From contig CBDCUE010000008.1 of the NCBI GenBank assembly GCA_965222515.1, forward strand, positions 1 through 38,901: a stretch of DNA of 38,901 bases. Reading direction: 5' to 3'. Of this stretch, positions 8,910-18,448 are shown in pieces. Position 1 is the stretch's first letter. Each line of letters begins with the position of its first letter. Below the pieces are notes generated by a model that was not told where the DNA came from, searched no databases, and was given only the letters and a program-made list of their open reading frames with translations. Origin of the DNA: CBDCUE01 sp965222515 (lineage in GTDB: Bacteria > Pseudomonadota > Alphaproteobacteria > Rickettsiales > JABIRX01). The translations under genes and the position numbers were made by a program.

Positions 8910-11900
8910 ATGATAAAAAGAATTATTAATATAGTTTTTATAATATTTTTATTAGCTATTTCTGCCTGTGACCAAAATGATGGTTGTGTAGCAAGAAATA
9001 GTTTTTCTTCTTATCACATAAAAACATTTAAAATACAGGCCAATCCTTTTCAGGATGATGGTTCATTTGAAGAGGGGGATAACACTCCTTATCAAAAAGG
9101 AACATTTTCTTGTAATGGAAGAGAATATACTAATAATGGTTACCATTGGTTTGATACAGGGTTGGATATTGGAGAAGATAAAGATGGAGAAGATAGTAGC
9201 AAGGTAGCTATATTAGTAAAAGGAGCAACTTCATCTGATAGATATAGTTATGGAGAGAAAGAAATTTTTGCTAGTAATGATAAACAAGAAATTTTTTTTA
9301 ATGGAGTTGATATAAAAAAGAGGGATGTAGCTTTGATCATAGAAAGAGCTGGTTATGAAACAAAATCAGTAGCATTCTACAGAGAATTTTATAAGAATTT
9401 TATTGCAAATAATGCATCAGAACAAGCTTATACGGAATCAGATAAAATAGATTTTGTAAGAAAAGAATTGCTATCTAATACTCACACTATATCTAATGCC
9501 TCTGTACCAATTGATCAAGAATTTTTGAAAAATAATATAGAGATTCAAAATTTACTCACAGAAAAAAATTTTCAAAATATAGCAAAAACAAGGCAAAAGA
9601 TTATAGAAATATATTATAAAGAAAAAATATTTAACAACTCTTCATTAACAATAGATGAAGATAATAATATAATATGGCAAGATCAGAATATAATATGGTA
9701 TAAAAATGGTGAAAATCTTACAATTAATGGACAATTATTTACAGATACAACTTATTTTTCTAGAAATAAAGCTCCTTTTTATTTGGACGATAATAAAGAA
9801 CAAATAGAATTAAGCAGTGAGTATTATAGTAAAAAAAATTGTTGCCTTAATCATAATGGCTCTTCTTTAGAACCAGTAAAATTTTTTGATAAAATTACAT
9901 TTGGGGTAAAAAAATATAAAATAATAAACAACAAATGTTGTTTAAAAAAAGATCAAGATGGTAAATGTATGGTTATAGACGAATATTATGATGATAATAA
10001 TCCAAGATATAGCTATGTTGTAAATAGTAAGAAAATTGCACAAGATAGTAATTTAAGCAAATATTCTAAAAGAAATTATAGTATTTTTAATTACTGCACA
10101 AGAGATATTTATTATCCTAAGGCTAGTTTTCTTCCTAATGAAGAAAAAAATGTTAATATTTCTGTGAATGAAGCTTTTACAGAAATTAAGCCTAGTTGTG
10201 ATGGGGTTGCTAATGCTGGTAGTTTTTTTGGTAAAAGAACTTGTTGGAGAAGGGGTGAGGACGGTAATGCTAGTTGGGTGGTTGGGGCTGGAGCTATTGT
10301 TTGTGAAAATTGTTGTTATGAAGGGGCAACTTGGGTATTTGATCCTATTCCTTATACGCAAGCTATTGAAACAGATAGATATGCAACAAATGTATGTCTT
10401 GTTAAAGAAAACAAACAACTATATACTGATGATATATCTGTACATATATATGCTACGAGAATAGATTTAGGAAATATAACTCCATATATCCCATCTTATT
10501 TTTGCCCTGAAGGCACTCATTATCAAGAAAAAGCAGCAAGGGAGTCTTTCTTTTTTACTGCAGAAGATGATAGTATTTTATATGAAGATAATGCATCTTG
10601 TCCAGGAAATCAAGCAAGCACTAAGTTTGAAATTGACTCTAGTTTGGCTAACAAAGCAGGATGTTGGAGACAAACAGGAACATATGCTCTTGATCCCTTT
10701 AATCTTCATACTATTTCTGCTACATCCTGTCGTGTTTCAGATGCAATACATAGTTCATCATATTTTGATAATTATGGTAAATATAAGTTAAGGATTGTTC
10801 CTTTTTATACTCCTTACGAAAATGCTTATAAGGTTGTTGAGTTTAGAATTGGAGAGGATATAGCAGAAAATAAGAAAATTTTAGAAAAAGAATTTTATCA
10901 GCATTACCCTTGGCTTGATGAAAGTGTTGTTTCAGGAGAAGGTATGAAAAGAGGTAGGATATATTTTAGAAGTGTGAATAAGGAAGTAATTGATGCATCA
11001 TTAGAAAGAGGTATTAATATAGATCAGGCAAGATGTGTTGTTGCAGCAGAACATAATTATGATATATCTGAATTATATAAAAATAATGCAGGAACTATTA
11101 TAATAAAACTAAAAGTAGCAAAATTATCAGAAGCAAAAATAGATTTTAAACAAAGAGTAGATGAATTATTTTCAGATATATTATCTATAGAGAAAAAACA
11201 AATTTTCTTTGAAGGAATTGTACAAGATGGAAGATTCCAAAATGCAGTAAGAGCAATTTTTACTTTATATATCGTTTTTTTTGGTTTGATGGTTTTAATG
11301 GGAACTGCAGAGATAAAAAAATCTGATTTACTAGCCAGAGCAATAAAAATAGCACTTATATATACTATTATTTCTCCAGATAGCTGGAAATATTTTAGTC
11401 AAATTGTTTATTTTTTTGAAGATGGTAGCCAAGAATTAGCAGTTAGGTTGTTTTCTAGCTCAGATAAAGGATTGATATTCTCGCAAATAAATGGAATATT
11501 AAATTATATTGTTCAACCTGACATACTAAAAAAAATATTGGCAATGATGATAACTCCTATAATTATAGGAACCATTATGGGAATAATAGTTTTGTTTTCT
11601 TTATTTCTAATTTTATACAGCTTGATAAAAATCATTATAATTTATTTTTATATAAAAATAATTTTTGTTATATTATTTTTTGTTGCTCCATTTTTTATTA
11701 TTTGTGCATTTTTTAATGTAACTTTTAATCTTTTTAAAAAATGGCTAGATACAGTTATCTCTTATTCTTTACAATTATTTACTATGTTTGTTGGAATTTC
11801 ACTTTTTTTGACTATTATTCTATCTTCAATGACTAGTCTTTTTTATTATAGTGTTTGTTGGCAAAGTGTTTGGGCAATAGGACCTATAAATATCTTGTAT

Positions 11901-13391
11901 TTTTATAAATATAGAGGATATTCAGAGCAATCTTCTGCAGGGGGTAATTTTAGTTTAGGCCCATCTTTTACAGAAATATTATTTTTCTTTGCATTGGCAT
12001 ATATTTTTAGATATGCCATGGATAAATTTGTTGAATTGGGAAGAGACCTTAGTGACTCAGGTGTTCCTGCAGCATCATCATTGGCTAAAAATGCTATTGA
12101 TAATATTCAAGGAGCAATGCAAGGAGTAACTAAAGGAGTATTTAAAAAATTATGGTCGGGAGCAAAATTTACAGCTAGAAAAGGTTTTGGTATTAATACG
12201 AGATTATCAATCACAGATAGAATACAAGCTATGACAGGTTATAATGCACAAAAGGCTCAAGATAATTTTTTAAGAAATCTATCAACAAAGGTTAATAAAG
12301 CTCTAAAAGAAGCTAAAAAAGAAGGATTGTCAAAAGAGGAAGCAAAAAAAAGAGCTAAAATGGCTATGAATCAAGAATTATCTCAATATCCTGCATCAAT
12401 GAAAAAAAATTTTGAAAGAGCATGGGATAAAAGGATTGACAGGTTGGTAGATAAAGATAATAATTTTGCTGATGAACATAAAGGAAAAGAAACAGGTGTA
12501 AAGTCAGAGTACAAAGAAAATATAAGAGAGGAAATCACAAAAGAAGTAAGAGATAATATGGAAAAAGATATAAGAAAAAAACTGGAATTAGAATTACATA
12601 ATGAAGTGAAAGAAAGAGAGAGAATACAAGAAGAGTTACTTAACAATATGAAGACAGATGGTAATCAAAATGAAATGATAAGAAATTATCAAGCATTGCT
12701 TAATATGAAAAACATTAGAAATAATGATATATTATCTCTTGATAAGGAAGATATGAACGACATTAATAAAATTAATAAAAGTTATAGATTGAGAGCATTA
12801 AAGCTTCATCCTGATAAGATAACAGGAGAACAAGAAAAAATAGATGCAGCAGAAATCTTTAAAGCAATAGGTAAGGCAAAAGAAGAAGTTTTAAATAATT
12901 TAGGTAAGGAGGTAGAACCTGAAAATTTAGATAATATATCAGAAAATAGAGTGCAAGAGATGCTAAATAAAGAAATTGAGGAAAAAATGCAAAAAACAAG
13001 AGACCAAGAATTTCAAGAAAGAATAGATAACGAAGTTAAGGACAGAAAAGATGATATTGATAGAGAAATCCAGCAAAAAATAGATAAAGAGATTGATGAT
13101 GTAATTGAGGAAGCAAAAGAAGATTTTGATAAAAAAGAAAAATATAAGACAAGCAATGATGATAAAGAAGAAAAAGATAAGGCAGGCAAGGATAATAAAA
13201 AAGAAAGATATTTGATTAATAATGCAAAATTTAGAGCTCAGCTACTATCGTTAGAAAGAAGACAAAAAGATTTAAAAAGTGGCATTGCAGTGAAGAAAGC
13301 ACGAGGTGAGGATGTTGGTAAGTTAGAGCAGGAATTAAGAGATATAGAAGGGAATATTACTAATGTTAAAAACAATCTAGAGAATTTATGA
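8910..13391 (+). CDS. virB6: VirB6-like T4SS protein, copy 4, with C-terminal J-domain
   Basis: At 1493 residues this is the largest of the five. The leader ends AISAC, a good lipobox, followed by DGCVARN, which parallels MGCIAKN in copy 5. The long ectodomain contains paired CC dipeptides and a twice-used CWR segment (FGKRTCWRRGEDG and KAGCWRQTGTYALDP), suggesting a duplicated module. The polytopic core spans about 774-1040 (SPDSWKYFSQIVYFFEDGS; FKKWLDTVISYSLQ). The tail of more than 400 residues is highly charged and coiled-coil-like near 1130-1260, then carries a J-domain-like block at about 1273-1337: INKSYRLRALKLHPDK with HPD at 1300-1302, followed by an Ala/Glu/Phe helix. More charged coiled coil follows to the end. 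J-domains stimulate DnaK/Hsp70, so this tail may recruit a chaperone in the bacterium or the host. The ATG directly follows the previous stop, and its own stop overlaps the next start. Confidence 0.83.
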   Translation: MIKRIINIVFIIFLLAISACDQNDGCVARNSFSSYHIKTFKIQANPFQDDGSFEEGDNTPYQKGTFSCNGREYTNNGYHWFDTGLDIGEDKDGEDSSKVAILVKGATSSDRYSYGEKEIFASNDKQEIFFNGVDIKKRDVALIIERAGYETKSVAFYREFYKNFIANNASEQAYTESDKIDFVRKELLSNTHTISNASVPIDQEFLKNNIEIQNLLTEKNFQNIAKTRQKIIEIYYKEKIFNNSSLTIDEDNNIIWQDQNIIWYKNGENLTINGQLFTDTTYFSRNKAPFYLDDNKEQIELSSEYYSKKNCCLNHNGSSLEPVKFFDKITFGVKKYKIINNKCCLKKDQDGKCMVIDEYYDDNNPRYSYVVNSKKIAQDSNLSKYSKRNYSIFNYCTRDIYYPKASFLPNEEKNVNISVNEAFTEIKPSCDGVANAGSFFGKRTCWRRGEDGNASWVVGAGAIVCENCCYEGATWVFDPIPYTQAIETDRYATNVCLVKENKQLYTDDISVHIYATRIDLGNITPYIPSYFCPEGTHYQEKAARESFFFTAEDDSILYEDNASCPGNQASTKFEIDSSLANKAGCWRQTGTYALDPFNLHTISATSCRVSDAIHSSSYFDNYGKYKLRIVPFYTPYENAYKVVEFRIGEDIAENKKILEKEFYQHYPWLDESVVSGEGMKRGRIYFRSVNKEVIDASLERGINIDQARCVVAAEHNYDISELYKNNAGTIIIKLKVAKLSEAKIDFKQRVDELFSDILSIEKKQIFFEGIVQDGRFQNAVRAIFTLYIVFFGLMVLMGTAEIKKSDLLARAIKIALIYTIISPDSWKYFSQIVYFFEDGSQELAVRLFSSSDKGLIFSQINGILNYIVQPDILKKILAMMITPIIIGTIMGIIVLFSLFLILYSLIKIIIIYFYIKIIFVILFFVAPFFIICAFFNVTFNLFKKWLDTVISYSLQLFTMFVGISLFLTIILSSMTSLFYYSVCWQSVWAIGPINILYFYKYRGYSEQSSAGGNFSLGPSFTEILFFFALAYIFRYAMDKFVELGRDLSDSGVPAASSLAKNAIDNIQGAMQGVTKGVFKKLWSGAKFTARKGFGINTRLSITDRIQAMTGYNAQKAQDNFLRNLSTKVNKALKEAKKEGLSKEEAKKRAKMAMNQELSQYPASMKKNFERAWDKRIDRLVDKDNNFADEHKGKETGVKSEYKENIREEITKEVRDNMEKDIRKKLELELHNEVKERERIQEELLNNMKTDGNQNEMIRNYQALLNMKNIRNNDILSLDKEDMNDINKINKSYRLRALKLHPDKITGEQEKIDAAEIFKAIGKAKEEVLNNLGKEVEPENLDNISENRVQEMLNKEIEEKMQKTRDQEFQERIDNEVKDRKDDIDREIQQKIDKEIDDVIEEAKEDFDKKEKYKTSNDDKEEKDKAGKDNKKERYLINNAKFRAQLLSLERRQKDLKSGIAVKKARGEDVGKLEQELRDIEGNITNVKNNLENL

Positions 13392-16087
13392 AGTTAGCTA
13401 TGAAAAAAATATTTTTTTTACTTATATTCTTATTAAATTCTTGTGGCGATATGGGTTGTATTGCTAAAAATGATTATGGTTTTGGCTCTATATCAATTAG
13501 TGCAAATCAAAAGAATGCTGAAACTATTAAACAAGATTCAAATGTAGAAAAAGCTACTTCTGTGAATACAGGATATTTTTTAAATATTAAAGATGGAATT
13601 TTGCTTCAAGACTTAATTGTAAGAATTAAAGGAGCTTGGTCTCCTTGGGCAAAGGAAGATTTGGAAAGTGGAGCTTGTGGTTATAGAAATTATGTTTGCA
13701 CCATACCTTCATATTATGAAGAAAATAATAAAATAACATCAGACACTGATTTTGAGTTTCCTGAAGCAACACTTTTAAATAAAATAAAGTTAAATAGCAA
13801 TGCACAGGCAGGGGGGTATGAATTTAAAAATAAATGTGATGATAATGTGGCTCAAAGAAAAGTATGTTGGTTTCCGTATGGATTAGGAGTTTATCTAAGT
13901 TTTAAAAAACTAGGTACTCAAAATAATTTAGAATATGTTTATCATCTTACATATAATGAAGACAGTAATATAGCAACATTTTCTATAGATTATGAAAGTG
14001 GTGAGGGAGTTTTTATATTAAAAAAAGAATATGTTAATGCAAATCTACTTACTAATTTAGGTATTTTTTCTGGTAATGAAGTTGCAATATCAGTATTAGT
14101 CCATGATAATGATTTTTCTAATAATAGTAGTAATTGTATATTAGATGCATCAAAGAAAGCTATAGCATTAGAAGCATTAAAAGAAGCAGCTATATTAGAG
14201 TCAGAAAGAATAGTAAGTAAGATATTAGAGTTACAAAAAGAATTAGAAGATTTTAAAAAAAAGAAAGAAGCAGAATTAACATTAGAAGACAAAGAAAGAT
14301 TAATTGAGTTAGAAAGATTAATGACACTAAGAGAAGTAAGTAATTTAACACAAGAGCAAGAAAAAGAGCTAATAAACTTGAATGCAGACAATCAATTGAC
14401 AGTATTAAAAAGATTTACAGAAGAGCAAGAAAATAAATTACAGGGTTTGGCTGATCTAGAAACACAAAGGATAGCAAACAGATATCCACGAGGCTGTTTG
14501 TTAAATGATGAGAATTGTATAGAAGATATAGATCATATTTGTGATGAGAGAATGTCTCTTAGGTTTGATCAAGGGATAAAAATCAAAGGTGCTGGAGTTT
14601 TTTCAAAGATGGTCCAATATATAGAAACAATTTTTGAGGGTTTTATAAGAAAATTTTATCAAGCATATACGGGTTCTAAGAGTTACCAGTTTATTTATTA
14701 TTTATTATTGGTGATATCTGTAATATTTTATGGTCTGGCTTTTTTTATGGGGGTGGTAGATATTGACAGAAAGACATTATTGAAGATGGCTATAAAATTT
14801 GCAATTATTGCTAGTTTGTTAAATCCTGATGCAGGTTGGGCTTTTTTTCAGAAATATGTTTATAATTTTTTTATCTTTATAAGAGATTCTGTGATAAATC
14901 AAATGCTAGATTTGGTTATTAGTCAACCAAATACTAGTTTGGGTGGGTTTATAGAAATAAATTCTTTTTCAGCAAATAGTTTTGTATCTTTTGCACGAAA
15001 CATAGATTATTTTTTTGATGCTATTATATCTAAACAAATTAATGCCAAAATTTGGGGGATATTATTTGAGAGTGTTTTGGGGTGGTTCATTATAATAATA
15101 ACTTATTTGTTTTTAGCTGTGTTTCTCATTTCCTTATTCAAAATGATATTTCTATTAATATATATTATTATTCTCACAAATATGTTATTTGCTCTTGCTC
15201 CAATATTTTTTATTAGTTTAATTTTTGAACATACTAAAGAATATTTTGATAAATGGCTACAAATGTTGATAGGTATAACTATTCAACCGATTATAATAAT
15301 TCCCTTTATGGTTTTTCTTCTTAGTCTTGTTACTAGTTTTCTTGCTGAGTTATTTTCTTATGAAGTATGTTGGGATTATTTAGGTAATGATGCATTTTTC
15401 GTAGCATTAAATTTGAAATTTTGGATAGTACAAGCTGCTTCAGATGAAGTGTCAATTAGATTTTCAACAATACTCACCGCTATAATTGGTATTTTTATTA
15501 TTATTTATGTGACGGATGAAGTTCCAAAAATATCAGATGCTATTTCAGGAGGAATAAGTGTTGCTGGTGTTGCAGGCACAATCAATAATTCAATAAATAC
15601 AGTCAGTAAATATGCTGGTAAAGTTGGATTGGCATTACCTACTGTTGCTGCCAAAAGATCAGCAAGATTTGTTGGACGAAAAATGAATCTTGAGATAGCT
15701 GATGGCTCAGATGCAAATGCTTTGCAAGATGCAAGAAGAGAGTTGAATAAAAGATTACTAAGCAAAGGTTTTTCTTCTTCTGAAATAAAAGAAAAATTAA
15801 AAGATAGTCCAGAAATGAGACAAATGTATGCAAAACATTTAGCTCTAAGAGATGCAAGAGATAAAAAATACTATAAGAACACAAAAAATCCTCTTGAGAT
15901 GATATGGGGAGGATTAAAAGAAGAATTTGATAAACAGAAGATAGGTTTTAATACTAAAGGCTTAAGCGACAAAAAGAAAAGAACAAGAATTAATGCAAGC
16001 CTTGGTGTAGAAGAGGAAAAATTAGAACAAAAACACAAAGAACAAGCCAAAAAATATTTTGAGAATCAAGAAAAGAAGAAAAAGTAG
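13388..16087 (+). CDS. virB6: VirB6-like T4SS protein, copy 5, with N-terminal coiled coil
   Basis: This 899-residue protein closes the array. The leader ends LLNSC (acceptable lipobox) and is followed by GDMGCIAKN, the motif shared with copy 4. A second ATG (13400) is in frame; the first is preferred because it overlaps the previous stop as ATGA. The ectodomain has a SPWA.../CWFPYGLGVYL segment. Residues 253-361 form a long Glu/Lys/Leu heptad region (LEALKEAAILESERI, ELQKELEDFKKKKE) predicted to be a coiled coil just before the membrane. The VirB6 core runs from about 435 to 720 (NPDAGWAFFQKYVYNF; LAPIFFISLIFEHTKEYFDKW). The tail from 735 is basic and helical, ending in a Lys run. A rod-like coiled coil in the ectodomain could space or oligomerise the complex. 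No VirB3, VirB4 or other T4SS gene is in this window. Confidence 0.84.
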   Translation: MKLAMKKIFFLLIFLLNSCGDMGCIAKNDYGFGSISISANQKNAETIKQDSNVEKATSVNTGYFLNIKDGILLQDLIVRIKGAWSPWAKEDLESGACGYRNYVCTIPSYYEENNKITSDTDFEFPEATLLNKIKLNSNAQAGGYEFKNKCDDNVAQRKVCWFPYGLGVYLSFKKLGTQNNLEYVYHLTYNEDSNIATFSIDYESGEGVFILKKEYVNANLLTNLGIFSGNEVAISVLVHDNDFSNNSSNCILDASKKAIALEALKEAAILESERIVSKILELQKELEDFKKKKEAELTLEDKERLIELERLMTLREVSNLTQEQEKELINLNADNQLTVLKRFTEEQENKLQGLADLETQRIANRYPRGCLLNDENCIEDIDHICDERMSLRFDQGIKIKGAGVFSKMVQYIETIFEGFIRKFYQAYTGSKSYQFIYYLLLVISVIFYGLAFFMGVVDIDRKTLLKMAIKFAIIASLLNPDAGWAFFQKYVYNFFIFIRDSVINQMLDLVISQPNTSLGGFIEINSFSANSFVSFARNIDYFFDAIISKQINAKIWGILFESVLGWFIIIITYLFLAVFLISLFKMIFLLIYIIILTNMLFALAPIFFISLIFEHTKEYFDKWLQMLIGITIQPIIIIPFMVFLLSLVTSFLAELFSYEVCWDYLGNDAFFVALNLKFWIVQAASDEVSIRFSTILTAIIGIFIIIYVTDEVPKISDAISGGISVAGVAGTINNSINTVSKYAGKVGLALPTVAAKRSARFVGRKMNLEIADGSDANALQDARRELNKRLLSKGFSSSEIKEKLKDSPEMRQMYAKHLALRDARDKKYYKNTKNPLEMIWGGLKEEFDKQKIGFNTKGLSDKKKRTRINASLGVEEEKLEQKHKEQAKKYFENQEKKKK

Positions 16088-16241
16088 AGCGACTTATTAA
16101 ATAAGGGTTGCTTAATACCAGTAATTTTAATTATGAAAAAAATACTCGGGGTAATAGCTCCCCCCTTGAGGGGAAAGCAATTGCTCCAAGCTTTTCTTTT
16201 TTTTATTGCTACTGATAAAGCTCCTTTTACCTATTTTCCAA
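16088..16241. other. convergent intergenic region with several palindromes
   Basis: This 154-bp gap lies between the plus-strand virB6 array and the minus-strand glyS gene. It holds unusually GC-rich short repeats for this DNA: CGGGG...CTCCCCCC, CCCCTTGAGGGG and the perfect palindrome AGCAATTGCT. I see no open frame. Confidence 0.6.
16173..16204 (+). terminator. probable rho-independent terminator of the virB6 operon
   Basis: The sequence GGAAAGC, an 11-nt loop, and GCTTTTC followed by a run of T can form a 6-7 bp stem with a U tract, about 85 nt after the last virB6 stop. The loop includes part of AGCAATTGCT, which allows alternative foldings. The AT-rich stem makes it only moderately convincing. 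Confidence 0.42.
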
Positions 16242-18350
16242 TTAAATCTTACTAAAATCAGAAACCTTGTTCATAATATAGCAAATAGATGCTAATAATT
16301 TTAATCTATTATGTTTTAAATGTATGTTCTCATCATTAACTATAACATTGTCAAAAAATATATTTATAGGTGCTATTAAATACTCTAAATTATTCAATGC
16401 AGATTTATAATCTCCTTTTTTTGTAAAACTAGACAGGATTGATTTTAAATCTTTGTAAGTATGATATAAATTTTTATCCTCTTCTGTTTTTAAATATAAT
16501 AATAAAGGTCTTTTTACATAATTAGCATCATCTTCTTTTTCTGCTTTTTTATAAATTCTACTAGCTCTTTTATAAACTTCTAAAACCTCTTTTCCCTTGC
16601 TAGATTGCACGAAATGATTTAAAATTTTAACTTTTTTATAAATTTCCAAAAGATCATGATTTTTATCTAAAAACCAAACAGCATCTATAATATTTTCATT
16701 AATATTTTCATTTTGAACAAGAATTTTAAATCTATTGTTAATAAATAATCTAACTTCCTCTTTAAAATCTTCTATCAAATTTTTACTATCCTCTTTTGAA
16801 ACAGATTTTTTTAATTGTGCAATTAATTGAAAATAACCATTAAAAGTCTTGTCAATTATTATATTTAAAGGCAAATGAAGTTTGTTTTCCAAAATTATTC
16901 TAATAATAGATATTGCCAATCTTCTAACCCCATAAGGGTCTCTTGAGCCTTTTGGTGTTTCTTTTACTAAAATAAACCCTACTAAACTATCTATTTTATC
17001 AGCTAAACTAACTAATACAGAAATAGTGGCATTAGGAACCTTGTCTTTTAAGCCTTGAGGTAAATAATGCTCTTTTATTGCTAATGCTACATTATGCGAA
17101 ATATGCTCGTTTTTAGCATAATAATAACCCATAATACCTTGTAATTCTGGTAATTCCTGCACCATTTGACTGGTTAAGTCAATTTTTGCAATCTTGCTTG
17201 CCACCTCAACATCAACAGGGTGAGCATTTGATATCCATAATGATAATGAAGTAGCAATTTTAGCATTTCTATCAGATTTTTCTGATAAATTACCAATTTT
17301 TTGATGAAAAGTAATGTTTTTTAACATTTCTAATCTCTCTTCTATCTTTATTTTTTTATCTTCTTCATAAAAATATCTAGCATCATCTAATCTTGCTTTA
17401 ATAACTTTTTGATTTCCTTCAATAATAATTTTATCATCTGTTGATTTTATTCCTGCAACAAATAAAAAATAAGGAAGTAGTTTTCCGTTTTTATCTCTAA
17501 CACAAAAATATTTCTGATGATTTCTTAAAGTAGTAATTAATATTTCCTCAGGCAAATCCATAAATTTTTCATCAATTTTTCCAAGTAGTAAATTAGGATA
17601 TTCTATTAATCCAGCCACTTCATCCAAAAGCTTTTTATCTTCATTCAAAACAAATTTATGTTTTGTGCAAATTTTCTCTATCTCACAAACAATCAGCTCT
17701 TTTCTTTCTTCTTGATCCAAAACAACATATTCTTTTGCTAATTTAGCAAAATATTCCAAATTACTATTTACTATTATTTTTTTTCCCAAGAATCTATGCC
17801 CATAACTAATATTATTAGCTTTTAAATGTCCGTATTTAATAGCTAAAACTTTATCATCAAACAAACATAAAATATTTTGCAAAGGTCTAATCCATCTAAT
17901 TTTATAATTTCCCCATCTCATTGTTTTAGCAAAAGCTTTTTTTGCCATATCCAAAATTAATTTTTCTAAAATATCTTTTGAAATCATAGAAAATGATTTC
18001 AAAAGTTCTTTTTCTTGAAAAAAATAGTATTTTTTATCTTTTATCTTCTCTACAAGCAAATCTTTTTTATCAGATAAATTATATTTTTTCAAAAACCCCT
18101 CTACCGCCTTAGGATTAGCATTAACCTCTGGCCCCCTAATCCTCTTTGCTTCTGTTTTTATTTTAGCTGGCAAATTCTCTACCAATAAAACAATTCTTCT
18201 TGGTGTTACAAAAGATTTAATAATAAACTTTTTATCCACATCATATTGCTCAATTAATTTAGCAAAATGCTCTTTTATAAAACAAACAGCATTCTGCTGC
18301 TCCCTACTAGGCATCTCCTCGCTAAAAAGCTCCAATAATAATTTACTCAT
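16242..18350 (-). CDS. glyS: Glycine--tRNA ligase beta subunit
   Basis: GlyS is the beta subunit of the bacterial alpha2-beta2 glycyl-tRNA synthetase, which charges tRNA-Gly with GlyQ. The 702-residue length is normal. The N-terminus LLLELFSEEMP matches the family's LL.E..TEE.P, and TPRRIVLLVENLP, RGPEVNANPKAVEGFLKK, GVRRLAISIIRII and PKGSRDPYGVRR are typical family segments; the C-terminal helical anticodon-binding part is present. The start ATG sits directly downstream of leader-repeat copy 1. GlyQ is normally immediately upstream; here a two-gene cassette lies between them. Nothing suggests loss of function. Confidence 0.96.
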   Translation of the reverse strand: MSKLLLELFSEEMPSREQQNAVCFIKEHFAKLIEQYDVDKKFIIKSFVTPRRIVLLVENLPAKIKTEAKRIRGPEVNANPKAVEGFLKKYNLSDKKDLLVEKIKDKKYYFFQEKELLKSFSMISKDILEKLILDMAKKAFAKTMRWGNYKIRWIRPLQNILCLFDDKVLAIKYGHLKANNISYGHRFLGKKIIVNSNLEYFAKLAKEYVVLDQEERKELIVCEIEKICTKHKFVLNEDKKLLDEVAGLIEYPNLLLGKIDEKFMDLPEEILITTLRNHQKYFCVRDKNGKLLPYFLFVAGIKSTDDKIIIEGNQKVIKARLDDARYFYEEDKKIKIEERLEMLKNITFHQKIGNLSEKSDRNAKIATSLSLWISNAHPVDVEVASKIAKIDLTSQMVQELPELQGIMGYYYAKNEHISHNVALAIKEHYLPQGLKDKVPNATISVLVSLADKIDSLVGFILVKETPKGSRDPYGVRRLAISIIRIILENKLHLPLNIIIDKTFNGYFQLIAQLKKSVSKEDSKNLIEDFKEEVRLFINNRFKILVQNENINENIIDAVWFLDKNHDLLEIYKKVKILNHFVQSSKGKEVLEVYKRASRIYKKAEKEDDANYVKRPLLLYLKTEEDKNLYHTYKDLKSILSSFTKKGDYKSALNNLEYLIAPINIFFDNVIVNDENIHLKHNRLKLLASICYIMNKVSDFSKI

Positions 18351-18429
18351 TTTTTTTAAAGTTAAGGTTGTGAAACACAGTTTTGCAATCTATAAAACAT
18401 TTACACGAATATTTTTTAAAGTTAAGTTT
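18351..18429 (-). repeat. leader repeat copy 1 (before glyS)
   Basis: Read in the direction of glyS, this is a block of about 60 bp running from GTGTAAATGTTTTATAG through TTGCAAAACTG to CTTAACTTTAAAAAAA, ending at the ATG. It aligns without gaps to the block before the ATPase gene (20308-20367) and to the interrupted block before trkH. On the far side (18409-18429) a second partial TTTTTTAAAGTTAAGTT follows, as if the repeat end had been duplicated. It has no clear Shine-Dalgarno, only an A-rich stretch. It may act as a transcribed leader or carry promoter elements. Confidence 0.72.
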
Positions 18430-18448
18430 TTTATATGGAAATGTCAAT

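Noticed and set aside
18351..18429. T-box or riboswitch controlling glyS
   Set aside because: The same block precedes the ATPase gene and trkH, no T-box sequence motif is seen, and T-boxes are mainly found in Firmicutes.
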